Shown here one piece after another: positions 8,219 through 15,307 of a stretch of 36,071 bases of DNA (position 1 is the stretch's first letter; each line of letters starts with the position of its first letter). A model generated the notes under the pieces. That model saw only the letters and a list, made by a program, of their open reading frames with translations. It did no database searches and had not been told where the DNA came from. The position numbers were made by a program, and so were the translations under genes. Where the stretch lies: positions 1 to 36,071 of the forward strand of contig JAJXTZ010000005.1 of assembly GCA_021783355.1 (NCBI GenBank), given 5' to 3'. This DNA comes from a bacterium (lineage in GTDB: Bacteria; Elusimicrobiota; Elusimicrobia; UBA1565; UBA9628).

Positions 8219-9055
8219 CTATGTCTTGGGGCGCGCGCGCCGCACGACGCCCGCCTGCTCGACGAAGCGCAGGTAGGGCACGCCGCCGACCGAGGCACCG
8301 CCGTCCACGACCAGGACCTCGCCCGCCACGTAGCGGGTCTCGGGCGCGCAGAGAAAGAGCACGGCCTGGGCGACGTCCTCCTCGGTGCCGAAGCGCCGCG
8401 CGGGCACGCCGTCGAGCAGGCGCTCGCGCATCCACTCCTCGGGCCACAGGCGCTCGCGCGACTGCGGGGTGTCGATGATGCCCGGGCAGACCGCGTTGAC
8501 GCGCACGCCGCGCGGGGCCCACTCGACGCCCAGGGTGCGGGTCAGGGCCACGACTCCGGCCTTCGCGGAGGCGGACGGGGCGAAGCCCGGCGCCCCGGTC
8601 CACGCGTAAGAGGCCACCAGGCTCACGATCGCGCCCTCGCCGCGCGCCAGCATCCGGCGTCCGGCCTCCAGCGCGCAGTGGAACGACCCGTTGAGGACGA
8701 TGTCCACCACCTTGCGCCAGCGCACGGGCGTCAGCGCCTCCGACGGCCGCACGAAGTTGGCCGCCGCCCCGTTGATCAGCGCGTCCACGCGGCCGAACTC
8801 GGCGTCCACGCGCTCGAAGAGCGCCTTGACCGAGGCGGGGTCGGCCACGTCGGTGGCGACGCCGAGCGCCCGACGGCCCGTCGCGCAGGCCACGGACGCC
8901 GCCGCGGCCTCCAGGCGCGCGGCGTCGCGCGCGGCGAGGACCACGTCGGCCCCGTGCGCCGCCAGCTCCCGCGCGACGCGCAGGCCGATGCCGCTTCCGC
9001 CCCCGGTCACCACGGCGACTCGGCCCGCGAGCAGATCCGGCGCGAAGGTCTTCAC
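8219..9055 (-). CDS. fadH: 2,4-dienoyl-CoA reductase, SDR type
   Basis: A 278-residue short-chain dehydrogenase/reductase. The nucleotide-binding motif TGGGSGIG is at residues 17-24. It lacks the ordinary YxxxK pair: four residues before Lys165 is a Ser. The local text PSASAKAG and the tyrosine 15 residues before the lysine (Y150, in VASY) match the arrangement in mitochondrial DECR1 (Tyr199/Lys214, from memory). GNF/ANF-type and DIVLNG segments also match. The family reduces 2,4-dienoyl-CoA with NADPH, needed to degrade polyunsaturated fatty acids. The symbol follows the Bacillus SDR-type use, not the E. coli flavoprotein. The start overlaps the stop of the upstream isomerase by four bases, supporting a joint pathway. 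A generic SDR is the alternative. Confidence 0.8.
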   Translation of the reverse strand: MKTFAPDLLAGRVAVVTGGGSGIGLRVARELAAHGADVVLAARDAARLEAAAASVACATGRRALGVATDVADPASVKALFERVDAEFGRVDALINGAAANFVRPSEALTPVRWRKVVDIVLNGSFHCALEAGRRMLARGEGAIVSLVASYAWTGAPGFAPSASAKAGVVALTRTLGVEWAPRGVRVNAVCPGIIDTPQSRERLWPEEWMRERLLDGVPARRFGTEEDVAQAVLFLCAPETRYVAGEVLVVDGGASVGGVPYLRFVEQAGVVRRARPKT

Positions 9056-9822
9056 GCGCCCTCCCAGCGCGGACGGCGCTTGTCGCGCAAGGCGGCCACG
9101 CCCTCCTTCGCCTCGTCGCCCGCGAACACGGCGGAGAATTCCTCCAGCGCGCGGCGGCGCACGCCTTCGGCGGCGGCGGCCGCGTTGAGCGCGCGCTTGA
9201 CCGCGGCGAAGGCGCGCGGGGGGGACTTAGCCAGGCGCGCGGCCAAGGCCCGGGCCGCGGGGCGCACCTCCGCCTCCGGCACGACCTCGTCGAGCAGGCC
9301 CGCCGCCAGCGCCTCCGTCGCGCCCAGGGCCTTGCCGCGCAGGACCATCTCCTTGACGGCCCGCGGGTCGCCCGCCAGCGACGACAATCTCCCGATCAGG
9401 GCCGAGGTGGGCGTCAGCGCGGCTCGGATCTCGGCCAGCGAGACCTTCGCCGTGGGCGCGGCCAGGCGCCAATCGCAGGCCATCGCCAGCACCCACCCGC
9501 CCAGCAGCGCCGAGCCCGACAAGGCCGCGACCACGGGCTTGGGGCACTCGAGGAGGTCCCGGTACGCCTCCAGCAGGGACTCGAAGGGCTCCCGCCGGCG
9601 CGCCTCCGGCAGCGCGGCCAACTCGGCCAGGTCCAGGCCGCTGGAGAAGTAGCGCGGGATCTCGGAATCGAGCACGAGCGCCCGGACCGAGGGGTCCCCG
9701 ACGGCGCGGCCCAGCGCCGCGCGCAGCGCGGCCAGCGCGGCCAGGTCCAAGGCGTTGCCCGGCGGGCGGGCCAGGGTCAGGACGCGCACGGGACCCAGCG
9801 CGCTCTCGCGCAGGCCGCTCAT
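9052..9822 (-). CDS. Enoyl-CoA isomerase-like crotonase
   Basis: A 256-residue crotonase-fold protein, with ATG 9822 overlapping the upstream stop by four bases (ATGA). Oxyanion-hole segments are present: FSSGLDLAEL (59-68) and LLGGWVLAMACDWRL (106-120). Hydratases use two glutamates; here the first position is Val111 while the second is kept as Glu131 (SLAEI). One retained glutamate is the pattern of delta3,delta2-enoyl-CoA isomerases such as mitochondrial ECI1, whose GGFLLALTCDYR region is also similar (recalled, not aligned). The predicted reaction moves a 3-enoyl-CoA double bond to the trans-2 position during breakdown of unsaturated fatty acids. The dienoyl-CoA reductase gene follows directly. 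Weak hydratase or other crotonase activity cannot be excluded. Confidence 0.8.
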   Translation of the reverse strand: MSGLRESALGPVRVLTLARPPGNALDLAALAALRAALGRAVGDPSVRALVLDSEIPRYFSSGLDLAELAALPEARRREPFESLLEAYRDLLECPKPVVAALSGSALLGGWVLAMACDWRLAAPTAKVSLAEIRAALTPTSALIGRLSSLAGDPRAVKEMVLRGKALGATEALAAGLLDEVVPEAEVRPAARALAARLAKSPPRAFAAVKRALNAAAAAEGVRRRALEEFSAVFAGDEAKEGVAALRDKRRPRWEGA

Positions 9823-10703
9823 CGCGCGCGCGCGCCCAGGCGCAGGGTCTTCAGCAGGCGCTGGAAGGCCGGCAAGTAGGTCTCGTAGGAGTCGGACGGG
9901 GCGCTGTACACGAAGGAATAGTACGACTCTTTGGAGAGCGGGAGATAGACGGAGCGCGTGTCGCCCGGGACATAGGTCATGTGCGCCTGGAGGCCGGCCA
10001 CGGGCACCAGGCCGCCGTCCTTGGCTCCCTGCCAGTCGAAGTCCCGGGACATCGCGGCGTCCATGTCCTGGTAGGTGGTCTGCTCCTGCTGGAGGTAGCT
10101 GACCGTGATGGTCACGGGCTTGCCCGGGCGGCCGTCGTCGAGGCTCAGATAGATGGTGGGGACGTCGTCTCCCCAGGAGTCCTGGAGGCGGAAGGAGCGC
10201 GGGTACTCGAAGGAGATGCGCCGCGCGCGGGTGTAGCGCGTGAAGGTGGCTGGGTCCACGACCCGCAGGCGCGAGGCCTGGGCGACGCAATGATACGGCT
10301 CCAGCGGGTCGGTGGTGCGCACGGGGACCTTTCCCGGCGGACAGCCAGCCGAGCCCGTCGACGCCTGCGCGGGACCCGGGGCCCTCGGCGAGCCCGGCAG
10401 CGGGGCAAGTTCCGGGTCGGTGCTGGGCGCGCCGGACACGACGCAGCGATAGGGCTGGAGGGAGTCGCCCGTGGACACCGGGCGCGATCCCCGCGGGCAG
10501 CGAGGGCGGAACTCGAAGCCCTTCGGGCCGTCCACCTTCCCCAGCGCGCTCTTCGCCGGCGAGCCGTCCTTCTCGCAGTGAAAGGGATCGTAAGGGTCGT
10601 CGGTCAGGACGCGATGCGTCCCCGACGGACACTCGGCCGGCGCCTCCCCGGCCGCCGCGGGCCGCGCCGCCAGCAGGGCGGCCAGGAGGAGCGCGGCGCT
10701 CAC
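9819..10703 (-). CDS. Secreted protein with three Cys-x17-Cys repeats
   Basis: A 294-residue protein starting at GTG 10703, whose GTGA overlaps the upstream stop. Residues 1-19 form a signal peptide ending in an Ala-rich cleavage region. Three similar units follow, each opening with CP(S/R/P)G and closing with P(F/Y)xC: Cys25/43, Cys69/87 and Cys121/139, always 18 positions apart, with a conserved TxDxxxPYxC ending. This suggests three small disulfide-closed modules. The C-terminal half (about 150-294) has the look of a beta-rich PsbP/DUF1795-like domain, with ISFEYPRSF near its start and LPAFQRLLKTLRL near its end. No family is firmly recognised. Its place downstream of pilT suggests an envelope role, but nothing proves it. 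Confidence 0.75.
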   Translation of the reverse strand: MSAALLLAALLAARPAAAGEAPAECPSGTHRVLTDDPYDPFHCEKDGSPAKSALGKVDGPKGFEFRPRCPRGSRPVSTGDSLQPYRCVVSGAPSTDPELAPLPGSPRAPGPAQASTGSAGCPPGKVPVRTTDPLEPYHCVAQASRLRVVDPATFTRYTRARRISFEYPRSFRLQDSWGDDVPTIYLSLDDGRPGKPVTITVSYLQQEQTTYQDMDAAMSRDFDWQGAKDGGLVPVAGLQAHMTYVPGDTRSVYLPLSKESYYSFVYSAPSDSYETYLPAFQRLLKTLRLGARAR

Positions 10704-11152
10704 CGCGCGCTCCGCTGACGGGCCAGCCCTTTCAGGTGCTCGGCAAGCGTCGGGTTATTCTGAAGGATGTAGCCGACATCCTCGAACGCCAGGCGGAAGA
10801 CGAAGGTCGGCGCGCTCGCCGTGACCGAAGCCGTGCGCACGCCGTCGGCGAGGAGCGCCATCTCGCCCACCACGGCGCCCGGGCCCAGCCGCCCCACCTC
10901 GGCGGCCAGATATTCCACCTTGTACTGGACGCCGGCCTCCCCGGCCAGGATCAGGAGGAGGTCGCGACCGGTCTCCCCCTGCTCGATGAGCTTCTCGCCG
11001 GCGCGGAACTGCTCCACGCCGCTGCGCGGGAACACCTTGGCGCAGAGCTCCGCGCTGAACTCGGGGAAGAAGCCCAGCAGGTCGAAGGCCTTGGAGACGG
11101 CCTCGGCCGTGGGTTCGTCGACGGGGAGGCTCCGGGGGCGGACGGACGCCAT
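10700..11152 (-). CDS. Cyclic nucleotide-binding domain protein
   Basis: A 150-residue protein beginning ATG 11152, sharing one base with the pilT stop (TGATG). Residues from about 40 form a CRP-like cyclic nucleotide-binding beta-barrel: FRAGEKLIEQGETG is the typical early strand-turn and VVGEMALLADGVRTASVTA carries the phosphate-binding cassette with its glutamate and arginine. There is no DNA-binding helix-turn-helix, so it is probably not a transcription factor. With conserved Glu and Arg, binding of cAMP or cGMP is plausible but untested. Direct coupling to pilT suggests it could sense a nucleotide and modulate pilus retraction. Confidence 0.85.
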   Translation of the reverse strand: MASVRPRSLPVDEPTAEAVSKAFDLLGFFPEFSAELCAKVFPRSGVEQFRAGEKLIEQGETGRDLLLILAGEAGVQYKVEYLAAEVGRLGPGAVVGEMALLADGVRTASVTASAPTFVFRLAFEDVGYILQNNPTLAEHLKGLARQRSAR

Positions 11153-12210
11153 CAGCGGGTGAGGAGCTCCGGGTTGCGCATGTGCTCGAGCCCGGTCTCC
11201 TTGGTGATGAGCTTCTTCATGAACAGGTTCTTGATCGAGGCGTCCTTGGAGATCATGCCGGTCTGCGCGCCGGACTGGATGGCGTCGTTGATGGCGTCCA
11301 GGCGGTTCTCGCGAATCAGTTGGCGCACGGCGGGCGTGGCCACCAGGATCTCGCAAGCCACCACCAGCCCCTTGCCGTCGGCGCGGGGGAGGAGCTCCTG
11401 GGAGATCACGGCCTCGAGCGTCCCGGCCAGCTGCTCGCGCATGGCCTCCTGGTCGGTCGCACCGACCGCGGAGATGATGCGCTGGGCGGTCTTGGACGCG
11501 TCGCGGGTGTGCAGGGTGGTGAGCACCAGGTGGCCGGTCTCGGCGGCCAGCAGGGCCGCGCGGATGGACTGCGGGTCGCGCATCTCTCCGATGCACAGGA
11601 TGTCCGGGTCCTGGCGCAGGGAGTCCAAGATGCCGATGTCGAAGGAGGGGGTGTCCACGCCCACCTCGCGTTGGACGAAGATCGAGCGGCAGGGCTTGAA
11701 CAGCGTCTCGATCGGGTCCTCGATGGTGATCACCTTGCCCGGACGCCCGGTCTGGTTGATCCACTCCAGCATCGCGGCCATCGTGGTGCTCTTGCCGGAA
11801 CCGGTGGAGCCGGTCACGAAGATGATGCCGGAACGCCGGTGCGCGAGGTTCCCGACGACCGGCGGCAGGCCCAGCGAGGAGAGCGGGTAGGTCTTGGTCG
11901 GAATCACCCGGATGGTGGCGCCGACGGTGCCCAGCGCGAGGTACAGGTTGAAGCGGAAGCGGCCTACCTCGGGAATGGTGTGCGAGAAGTTGACCCGCAT
12001 TTCCTCCTTGAAAGTCCTCTTGTGCGCCTCGTGCAGGTACGGCTCGAGGATGCGTAGAATCACCTCGGAGCTCATCGCCGGATACGGGAGGGCACCGATC
12101 TCTCCGGCGATGCGGGCGATCGGGGGGATGCCGTGGATCAGGTGGAGGTCGGAGCCTCCGCGCGAGACCACGTCGGCCAGCAATGTTGGAAGGTCGGCGG
12201 TGTCGGCCAT
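11152..12210 (-). CDS. pilT: Type IV pilus retraction ATPase PilT
   Basis: A 352-residue GspE/PilT-family hexameric ATPase that powers pilus disassembly at the inner membrane. Walker A GSTGSGKST is at 134-142, the Asp box ITIEDPIE at 161-168, Walker B ILCIGEMRD at 204-212 and the His box TTLHT at 231-235. AVRQLIRE near the C-terminus matches the AIRNLIRE motif specific to PilT retraction ATPases, separating it from the extension ATPase PilB. ATG 12210 is preferred; an in-frame TTG at 12219 has an AGGA upstream but falls inside the proposed -10 box. It is first in a five-gene operon, with no other pilus gene in the window. Twitching or DNA uptake depends on pilus genes elsewhere. Confidence 0.93.
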   Translation of the reverse strand: MADTADLPTLLADVVSRGGSDLHLIHGIPPIARIAGEIGALPYPAMSSEVILRILEPYLHEAHKRTFKEEMRVNFSHTIPEVGRFRFNLYLALGTVGATIRVIPTKTYPLSSLGLPPVVGNLAHRRSGIIFVTGSTGSGKSTTMAAMLEWINQTGRPGKVITIEDPIETLFKPCRSIFVQREVGVDTPSFDIGILDSLRQDPDILCIGEMRDPQSIRAALLAAETGHLVLTTLHTRDASKTAQRIISAVGATDQEAMREQLAGTLEAVISQELLPRADGKGLVVACEILVATPAVRQLIRENRLDAINDAIQSGAQTGMISKDASIKNLFMKKLITKETGLEHMRNPELLTR

Positions 12211-12218
12211 ACGCCGCA

Positions 12219-12247
12219 AGGATAGGAGTCCTATCGAAAAAAATCAA
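12219..12247 (-). promoter_or_regulatory. pilT operon promoter overlapped by a palindrome
   Basis: On the minus strand TTGATT (12247-12242), a 17-base spacer and TATCCT (12224-12219) form a promoter. A palindrome with arms GATAGGA (12221-12227) and TCCTATC (12229-12235) covers the spacer end and -10 box, the classic place for a repressor. The start point would fall close to ATG 12210, leaving almost no leader. Confidence 0.55.
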
Positions 12248-12320
12248 GCCCGGCGCGGTAAAATCCGAGTAAAGCCCCCCGCGCTCGTCGAAGCGGCGCC
12301 CGCAATCGCCCCGGCTTTGG

Positions 12321-12326
12321 TATAAT
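12321..12326 (+). promoter_or_regulatory. Consensus -10 box of tRNA-Asn
   Basis: TATAAT ends ten bases before the mature tRNA 5' end. I see no convincing -35 hexamer at 16-18 bases upstream. Confidence 0.55.
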
Positions 12327-12336
12327 GGCGGCCGAT

Positions 12337-12411
12337 TCCGGGCTAGCTCAACGGTAGAGCAGACCGCTGTTAACGGTAAGGTTGTAGGTTCGAATCCTAC
12401 GCCCGGAGCCA
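12337..12411 (+). tRNA. tRNA-Asn (anticodon GTT)
   Basis: The cloverleaf folds fully: acceptor TCCGGGC/GCCCGGA, D arm GCTC/GAGC, anticodon loop CTGTTAA with GTT, T arm GTAGG/CCTAC with TTCGAAT, discriminator G and encoded CCA (12409-12411). Pair 27-43 is a G-A mismatch. The 3' end is the left boundary of the restriction-modification island. Confidence 0.95.
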
Positions 12412-12419
12412 CTCTGACG
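12405..12419. repeat. Left 15-bp direct repeat at tRNA-Asn 3' end (attL-like)
   Basis: GGAGCCACTCTGACG starts in the acceptor stem, includes the CCA and eight bases beyond. The identical sequence occurs at 15330-15344. This is the typical footprint of tRNA-targeted site-specific integration. Confidence 0.8.
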
Positions 12420-12425
12420 CTGGTC

Positions 12426-12489
12426 AAAACTGACCTTGTCGCCATCGACGGACCATCCGAGGTCCGGCAGAGGGCGCAAGGTCAGTTTT
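12426..12489. repeat. 13-bp inverted repeat just inside the left island end
   Basis: AAAACTGACCTTG (12426-12438) is exactly complementary to CAAGGTCAGTTTT (12477-12489). The 38-base centre holds a second stem, CGGACC/GGTCCG (12449-12454 and 12461-12466). It could be a structured end recognised by a recombinase, or a transcript hairpin acting as the present tRNA terminator. Confidence 0.6.
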
Positions 12490-12549
12490 ATTTTCGACGC
12501 CTGCGTGTCGCAGACGATATCGGCCATGAGGAGAGCCTCTGAAGGTTCA

Positions 12550-12587
12550 CCCCGCCAGGACGGGGAATAAACTCGGCGAAAGTCGCC
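12550..12587 (-). terminator. Two small hairpins downstream of the methyltransferase gene
   Basis: GGCGA/TCGCC (12575-12587) and CCCCG/CGGGG (12550-12565) lie within 65 bases after the stop at 12613 on the minus strand. Neither has a long U-tract, so termination is tentative. Confidence 0.35.
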
Positions 12588-12612
12588 TAGCCCAACAATG
12601 GGGGAGGAATTC

Positions 12613-14298
12613 TTATCGTCGCGTGTCGACGAAGTCGAATTGGGGGAGGGACTTCAGCTTGTAGGCGCGAAGCGCTAGAACGTCCAGCCGCTTGAAGTCG
12701 CGCGCGGTGAAGGCCTCGCGGAGATCGCTGGCTAATTGCGGGGCGATATCGTCCGGCTTCGGAATCCGGATACGCCGGAGATACTGCGCCTGGAAGCGCA
12801 GATAGCTGCCCCGCATCTTCGTCGCGTATGACCAGATGAAGAACAGCGCGACCTTGGAGCTGAGGAGCCCTCCAAGCACGGCCATGTCCCAGGCATCGGA
12901 CGTGACGTAGTAGAGATTATGATGCGGATGGTAATGCCCCTTATCCAAGGCCACTTCATTCGATCCAGCGATGTCTGGGATCAGGAGTTTCGGGACCTTC
13001 ACCAGCTCCGGGTAGACTCGGTCAATCGTCCGGAACCACGAGTCCGGGTTCTTTTGCGCGACATGCCGGCGCTTAACCTCAAGGCCGTGAGCGTCGAGGT
13101 GCTTCCGCAGGTGGGGGTAGTCTGCCAGCGTGATCGCCCGGCCCGCTTCATCGAACGTGTTGATCACGAAATGATGGTTGTTTTTGAGCTTGCCGTTTTC
13201 GATGTCGGCGCGCATGACCAAGGGGACAAGGCGGTCCCCTTCGATGCCCGAATCATCGCCGACAATGTAGGCTGCATCGCAACCCGTCGCGACACCAATG
13301 CGGACCTTGGTCTTGCCATCGGCCTCAATCGGAGCGAAGCGCGATTCCAAGTCGCGCAATACTTTCAGGTGCTCGGGGGGGCTCAACACCCAGGGCTCGT
13401 CAGCGATGAACCAGGCTGGGTACGTCGATATCGTCGCGTTCTTCGATCCAACTCGCAGACCCCGGATCAGATCCGCGCATTCGTCAGCAGAGGCGTCAGA
13501 CAGACGCGCGACAGGAACAGGTCCTGGAATTCCGGGGGAGATGGCGAAGATCGACGGATATGCGATGACTTCCGATTCGAAAGGCGAGGCGTGATGAAGA
13601 TCGACGTATGCCTTCACTTGGAATTTCTCTGCGATGATCTTGCGCAACGGCGCGCCATAACGATTCAGGGTCCAGCGATCGGCGCAGATGAATGAGAGCA
13701 CTCCGTCAGGCCTCAGCAGGCCCAAGCTCCTTTCGATAAATGCCACGTAGAGATCGGCCCGGTCGAAGAGCGACTCGTATCGGCGGCGATACTCGCTCTG
13801 CAGCTCTGGAGCCAGCTGCTCGATCCGAATGTAGGGCGGATTCCCGACAATCGCATCGAAGCCCTCGTCTCCAAGCGGCGCAAGGAGGTAATCGTCCTCA
13901 TGAATCCAAGACTCGACAAGTCTCTTGGCCGCGCCGTTCCCGATGCCTTCTTCGTTCAGAACTGCCTCGACCGCGCGCTTGGTCGCTTCCACATGAACGC
14001 GATCAATGTCGTAAGCGCGAATGCAATCAGAAAGCTGCGAGGGCTTCCGGCTGTGCCGCCGCGCGGACCTGACAAGGCGTCGGGCGGCAGGAATGAGAAA
14101 CGCCCCGGTGCCGCAGGACGGCTCCAAGAGCCGGAGGTTCGCCAAGTCGCGATTCTCTGAATACCCCGCGAGATCCAGGATCATGTTGACGATATGAGGC
14201 TTGGTCAACACAACGCCATGAGTCTCGCCGGACGTGCGCTTGCCGTAGTCGTAGGCCTCGGGGGGAAACTTGACTCCGAGGTTTAGGAGGGGGTGCAT
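12613..14298 (-). CDS. Type II N6-adenine DNA methyltransferase, PaeR7I/XhoI-type system
   Basis: A 561-residue protein beginning ATG 14298, seven bases after the endonuclease stop. The SAM-binding motif EPSCGTGAF is at residues 59-67 and the catalytic motif NPPY at 153-156, the order of gamma-class N6-adenine methyltransferases. The C-terminal ~300 residues, with aromatic and basic segments such as MRGSYLRFQAQYLRRIRIP, fit a fused target-recognition domain. Length and layout are like M.PaeR7I (about 530 residues). It would protect host DNA by methylating the adenine of the site cut by the neighbouring enzyme, probably CTCGAG. It lies in the tRNA-Asn island and differs in codon use from flanking genes. 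Confidence 0.9.
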   Translation of the reverse strand: MHPLLNLGVKFPPEAYDYGKRTSGETHGVVLTKPHIVNMILDLAGYSENRDLANLRLLEPSCGTGAFLIPAARRLVRSARRHSRKPSQLSDCIRAYDIDRVHVEATKRAVEAVLNEEGIGNGAAKRLVESWIHEDDYLLAPLGDEGFDAIVGNPPYIRIEQLAPELQSEYRRRYESLFDRADLYVAFIERSLGLLRPDGVLSFICADRWTLNRYGAPLRKIIAEKFQVKAYVDLHHASPFESEVIAYPSIFAISPGIPGPVPVARLSDASADECADLIRGLRVGSKNATISTYPAWFIADEPWVLSPPEHLKVLRDLESRFAPIEADGKTKVRIGVATGCDAAYIVGDDSGIEGDRLVPLVMRADIENGKLKNNHHFVINTFDEAGRAITLADYPHLRKHLDAHGLEVKRRHVAQKNPDSWFRTIDRVYPELVKVPKLLIPDIAGSNEVALDKGHYHPHHNLYYVTSDAWDMAVLGGLLSSKVALFFIWSYATKMRGSYLRFQAQYLRRIRIPKPDDIAPQLASDLREAFTARDFKRLDVLALRAYKLKSLPQFDFVDTRR

Positions 14299-14305
14299 GC
14301 TATTC

Positions 14306-15043
14306 TTACGATTGACCCGCTAAAATTGTTCCAATGTGGCCGCCGAGACTGGCGAAGAATTGCTTTGCCTGCAGGTCGGCCGCGGGCTCTTTGTATTGGC
14401 CCTTCTTGCCTTCTGCTTCAGTCGCCACGAGGAACGTCGCGGCGTCGTAGAGGCGTTCGCGGACGAGGCGGCGAAGCAGCAGCTCGTAGCGCTTCATGTA
14501 CGACGTCCCTTTGAACTCGGGGAAAACGGGGAAGTGCGGCTCATCCACGGAAACCGGCGAGCGGGAATCCTCGCAGTCTTCCAGCAACATCAACCAGCCG
14601 AGCCACGGCCGCGGACTCTCGGTAAACGCGCCTTCGCGGTACGCGGTCCAAAGGTCGTGCGCCGTGCCGATGGCCTCTTCGGAACGATTGTTGAAGTTGT
14701 TGCCGAAGGAGGGCCCGCGCTGTGATTTAAATTCCATCGCGGCGACCAACTTCCCCTTGTAAACAACAACGAGGTCCCATCTTTTGGTCGGTCGAAAGAA
14801 GCCCGGAAGCTCAAGCTTCTTATCCAGATGGATATGTGCCTCTGGCATCCCGTTCGCGACGAGAACGTCACTGACGAGACGGCAAAAGCCGTTCATCTGC
14901 TTGCCGGCAACAACGGCGGCGCGGCCTGCTCGGTCAGCCTTCTTGCCCTTGCGCTGCTTTCGAGACTGGCTGGCGAGCGTTTTCCAATAATGCGCTACCG
15001 CGAGTCCAACCTTTTGCTCTAAGTCCTTTGGGATAACTGCCAT
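14306..15043 (-). CDS. PaeR7I/XhoI-family type II restriction endonuclease
   Basis: A 245-residue protein starting ATG 15043. Long stretches match the PaeR7I family as I recall it: PGFFRPTKRWDL, EFKSQRGPSFGNNFNNR, EEAIGTAHDLWTAYREGAF and PHFPVFPEF. Asp90, Glu104 and Lys106 (WDL...MEFK) form a PD-(D/E)xK nuclease core. Length equals the family's (~246). PaeR7I and XhoI cut CTCGAG, so the same site is predicted here. Sites occur in nearby host genes, for example at 5747, 5960, 6101 and 35465, so the partner methyltransferase should be active. The nuclease gene precedes the methyltransferase gene in one operon. No obvious controller protein is adjacent. Confidence 0.92.
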   Translation of the reverse strand: MAVIPKDLEQKVGLAVAHYWKTLASQSRKQRKGKKADRAGRAAVVAGKQMNGFCRLVSDVLVANGMPEAHIHLDKKLELPGFFRPTKRWDLVVVYKGKLVAAMEFKSQRGPSFGNNFNNRSEEAIGTAHDLWTAYREGAFTESPRPWLGWLMLLEDCEDSRSPVSVDEPHFPVFPEFKGTSYMKRYELLLRRLVRERLYDAATFLVATEAEGKKGQYKEPAADLQAKQFFASLGGHIGTILAGQS

Positions 15044-15061
15044 TGACCGGGGCCTCGGACG

Positions 15062-15277
15062 CTAAGCGGTGATGCATTCTACCAAATTCATGCGGCCAGA
15101 GCGGGGAAGCTGGGCGCGCCGATTATTCGAGAACTGGCATCGCTGAAGTGGCAGCGCCTCAAGTTCTGCGAGAAGTTCGCCACAATTATCGATCGACTCT
15201 GGGACGACGACCCATTTCTCACCGACGCCCGACGCCTCGTCTCTTGAGATCGTCAACGTTAAGATAAATCGAGTCAA
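15062..15277 (-). CDS. Possible small protein at the head of the restriction operon
   Basis: A 71-codon frame beginning with TTG 15277 and ending 18 bases before the endonuclease start. The product has no helix-turn-helix pattern, so it does not look like a restriction-modification controller, and I recognise no family. The TTG start coincides with a TTGACT sequence that could equally be a -35 box. The opposite strand is open in part too. Together with 15278-15329 and 15383-15486 this leaves 15044-15486 with no securely supported gene; the rest of it holds the right island end and a terminator. Confidence 0.2.
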   Translation of the reverse strand: MTRFILTLTISRDEASGVGEKWVVVPESIDNCGELLAELEALPLQRCQFSNNRRAQLPRSGRMNLVECITA

Positions 15278-15307
15278 CGAGGCGAGTGGCGCTTGATGTC
15301 ATCCTCG

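Noticed and set aside
11150-12445. Extended 581-codon frame ending in the cyclic nucleotide-binding protein
   Set aside because: The upstream part is out of frame with pilT, Arg/Pro-rich and crosses tRNA-Asn; ATG 11152 at the pilT stop is the natural start.
15100-15249. Plus-strand protein fragment ending RLWDDDPFLTDARRLVS
   Set aside because: Composition looks protein-like, but the frame has a stop upstream and no usable start, and the opposite strand is equally open. It could be a relic, but I cannot support it.
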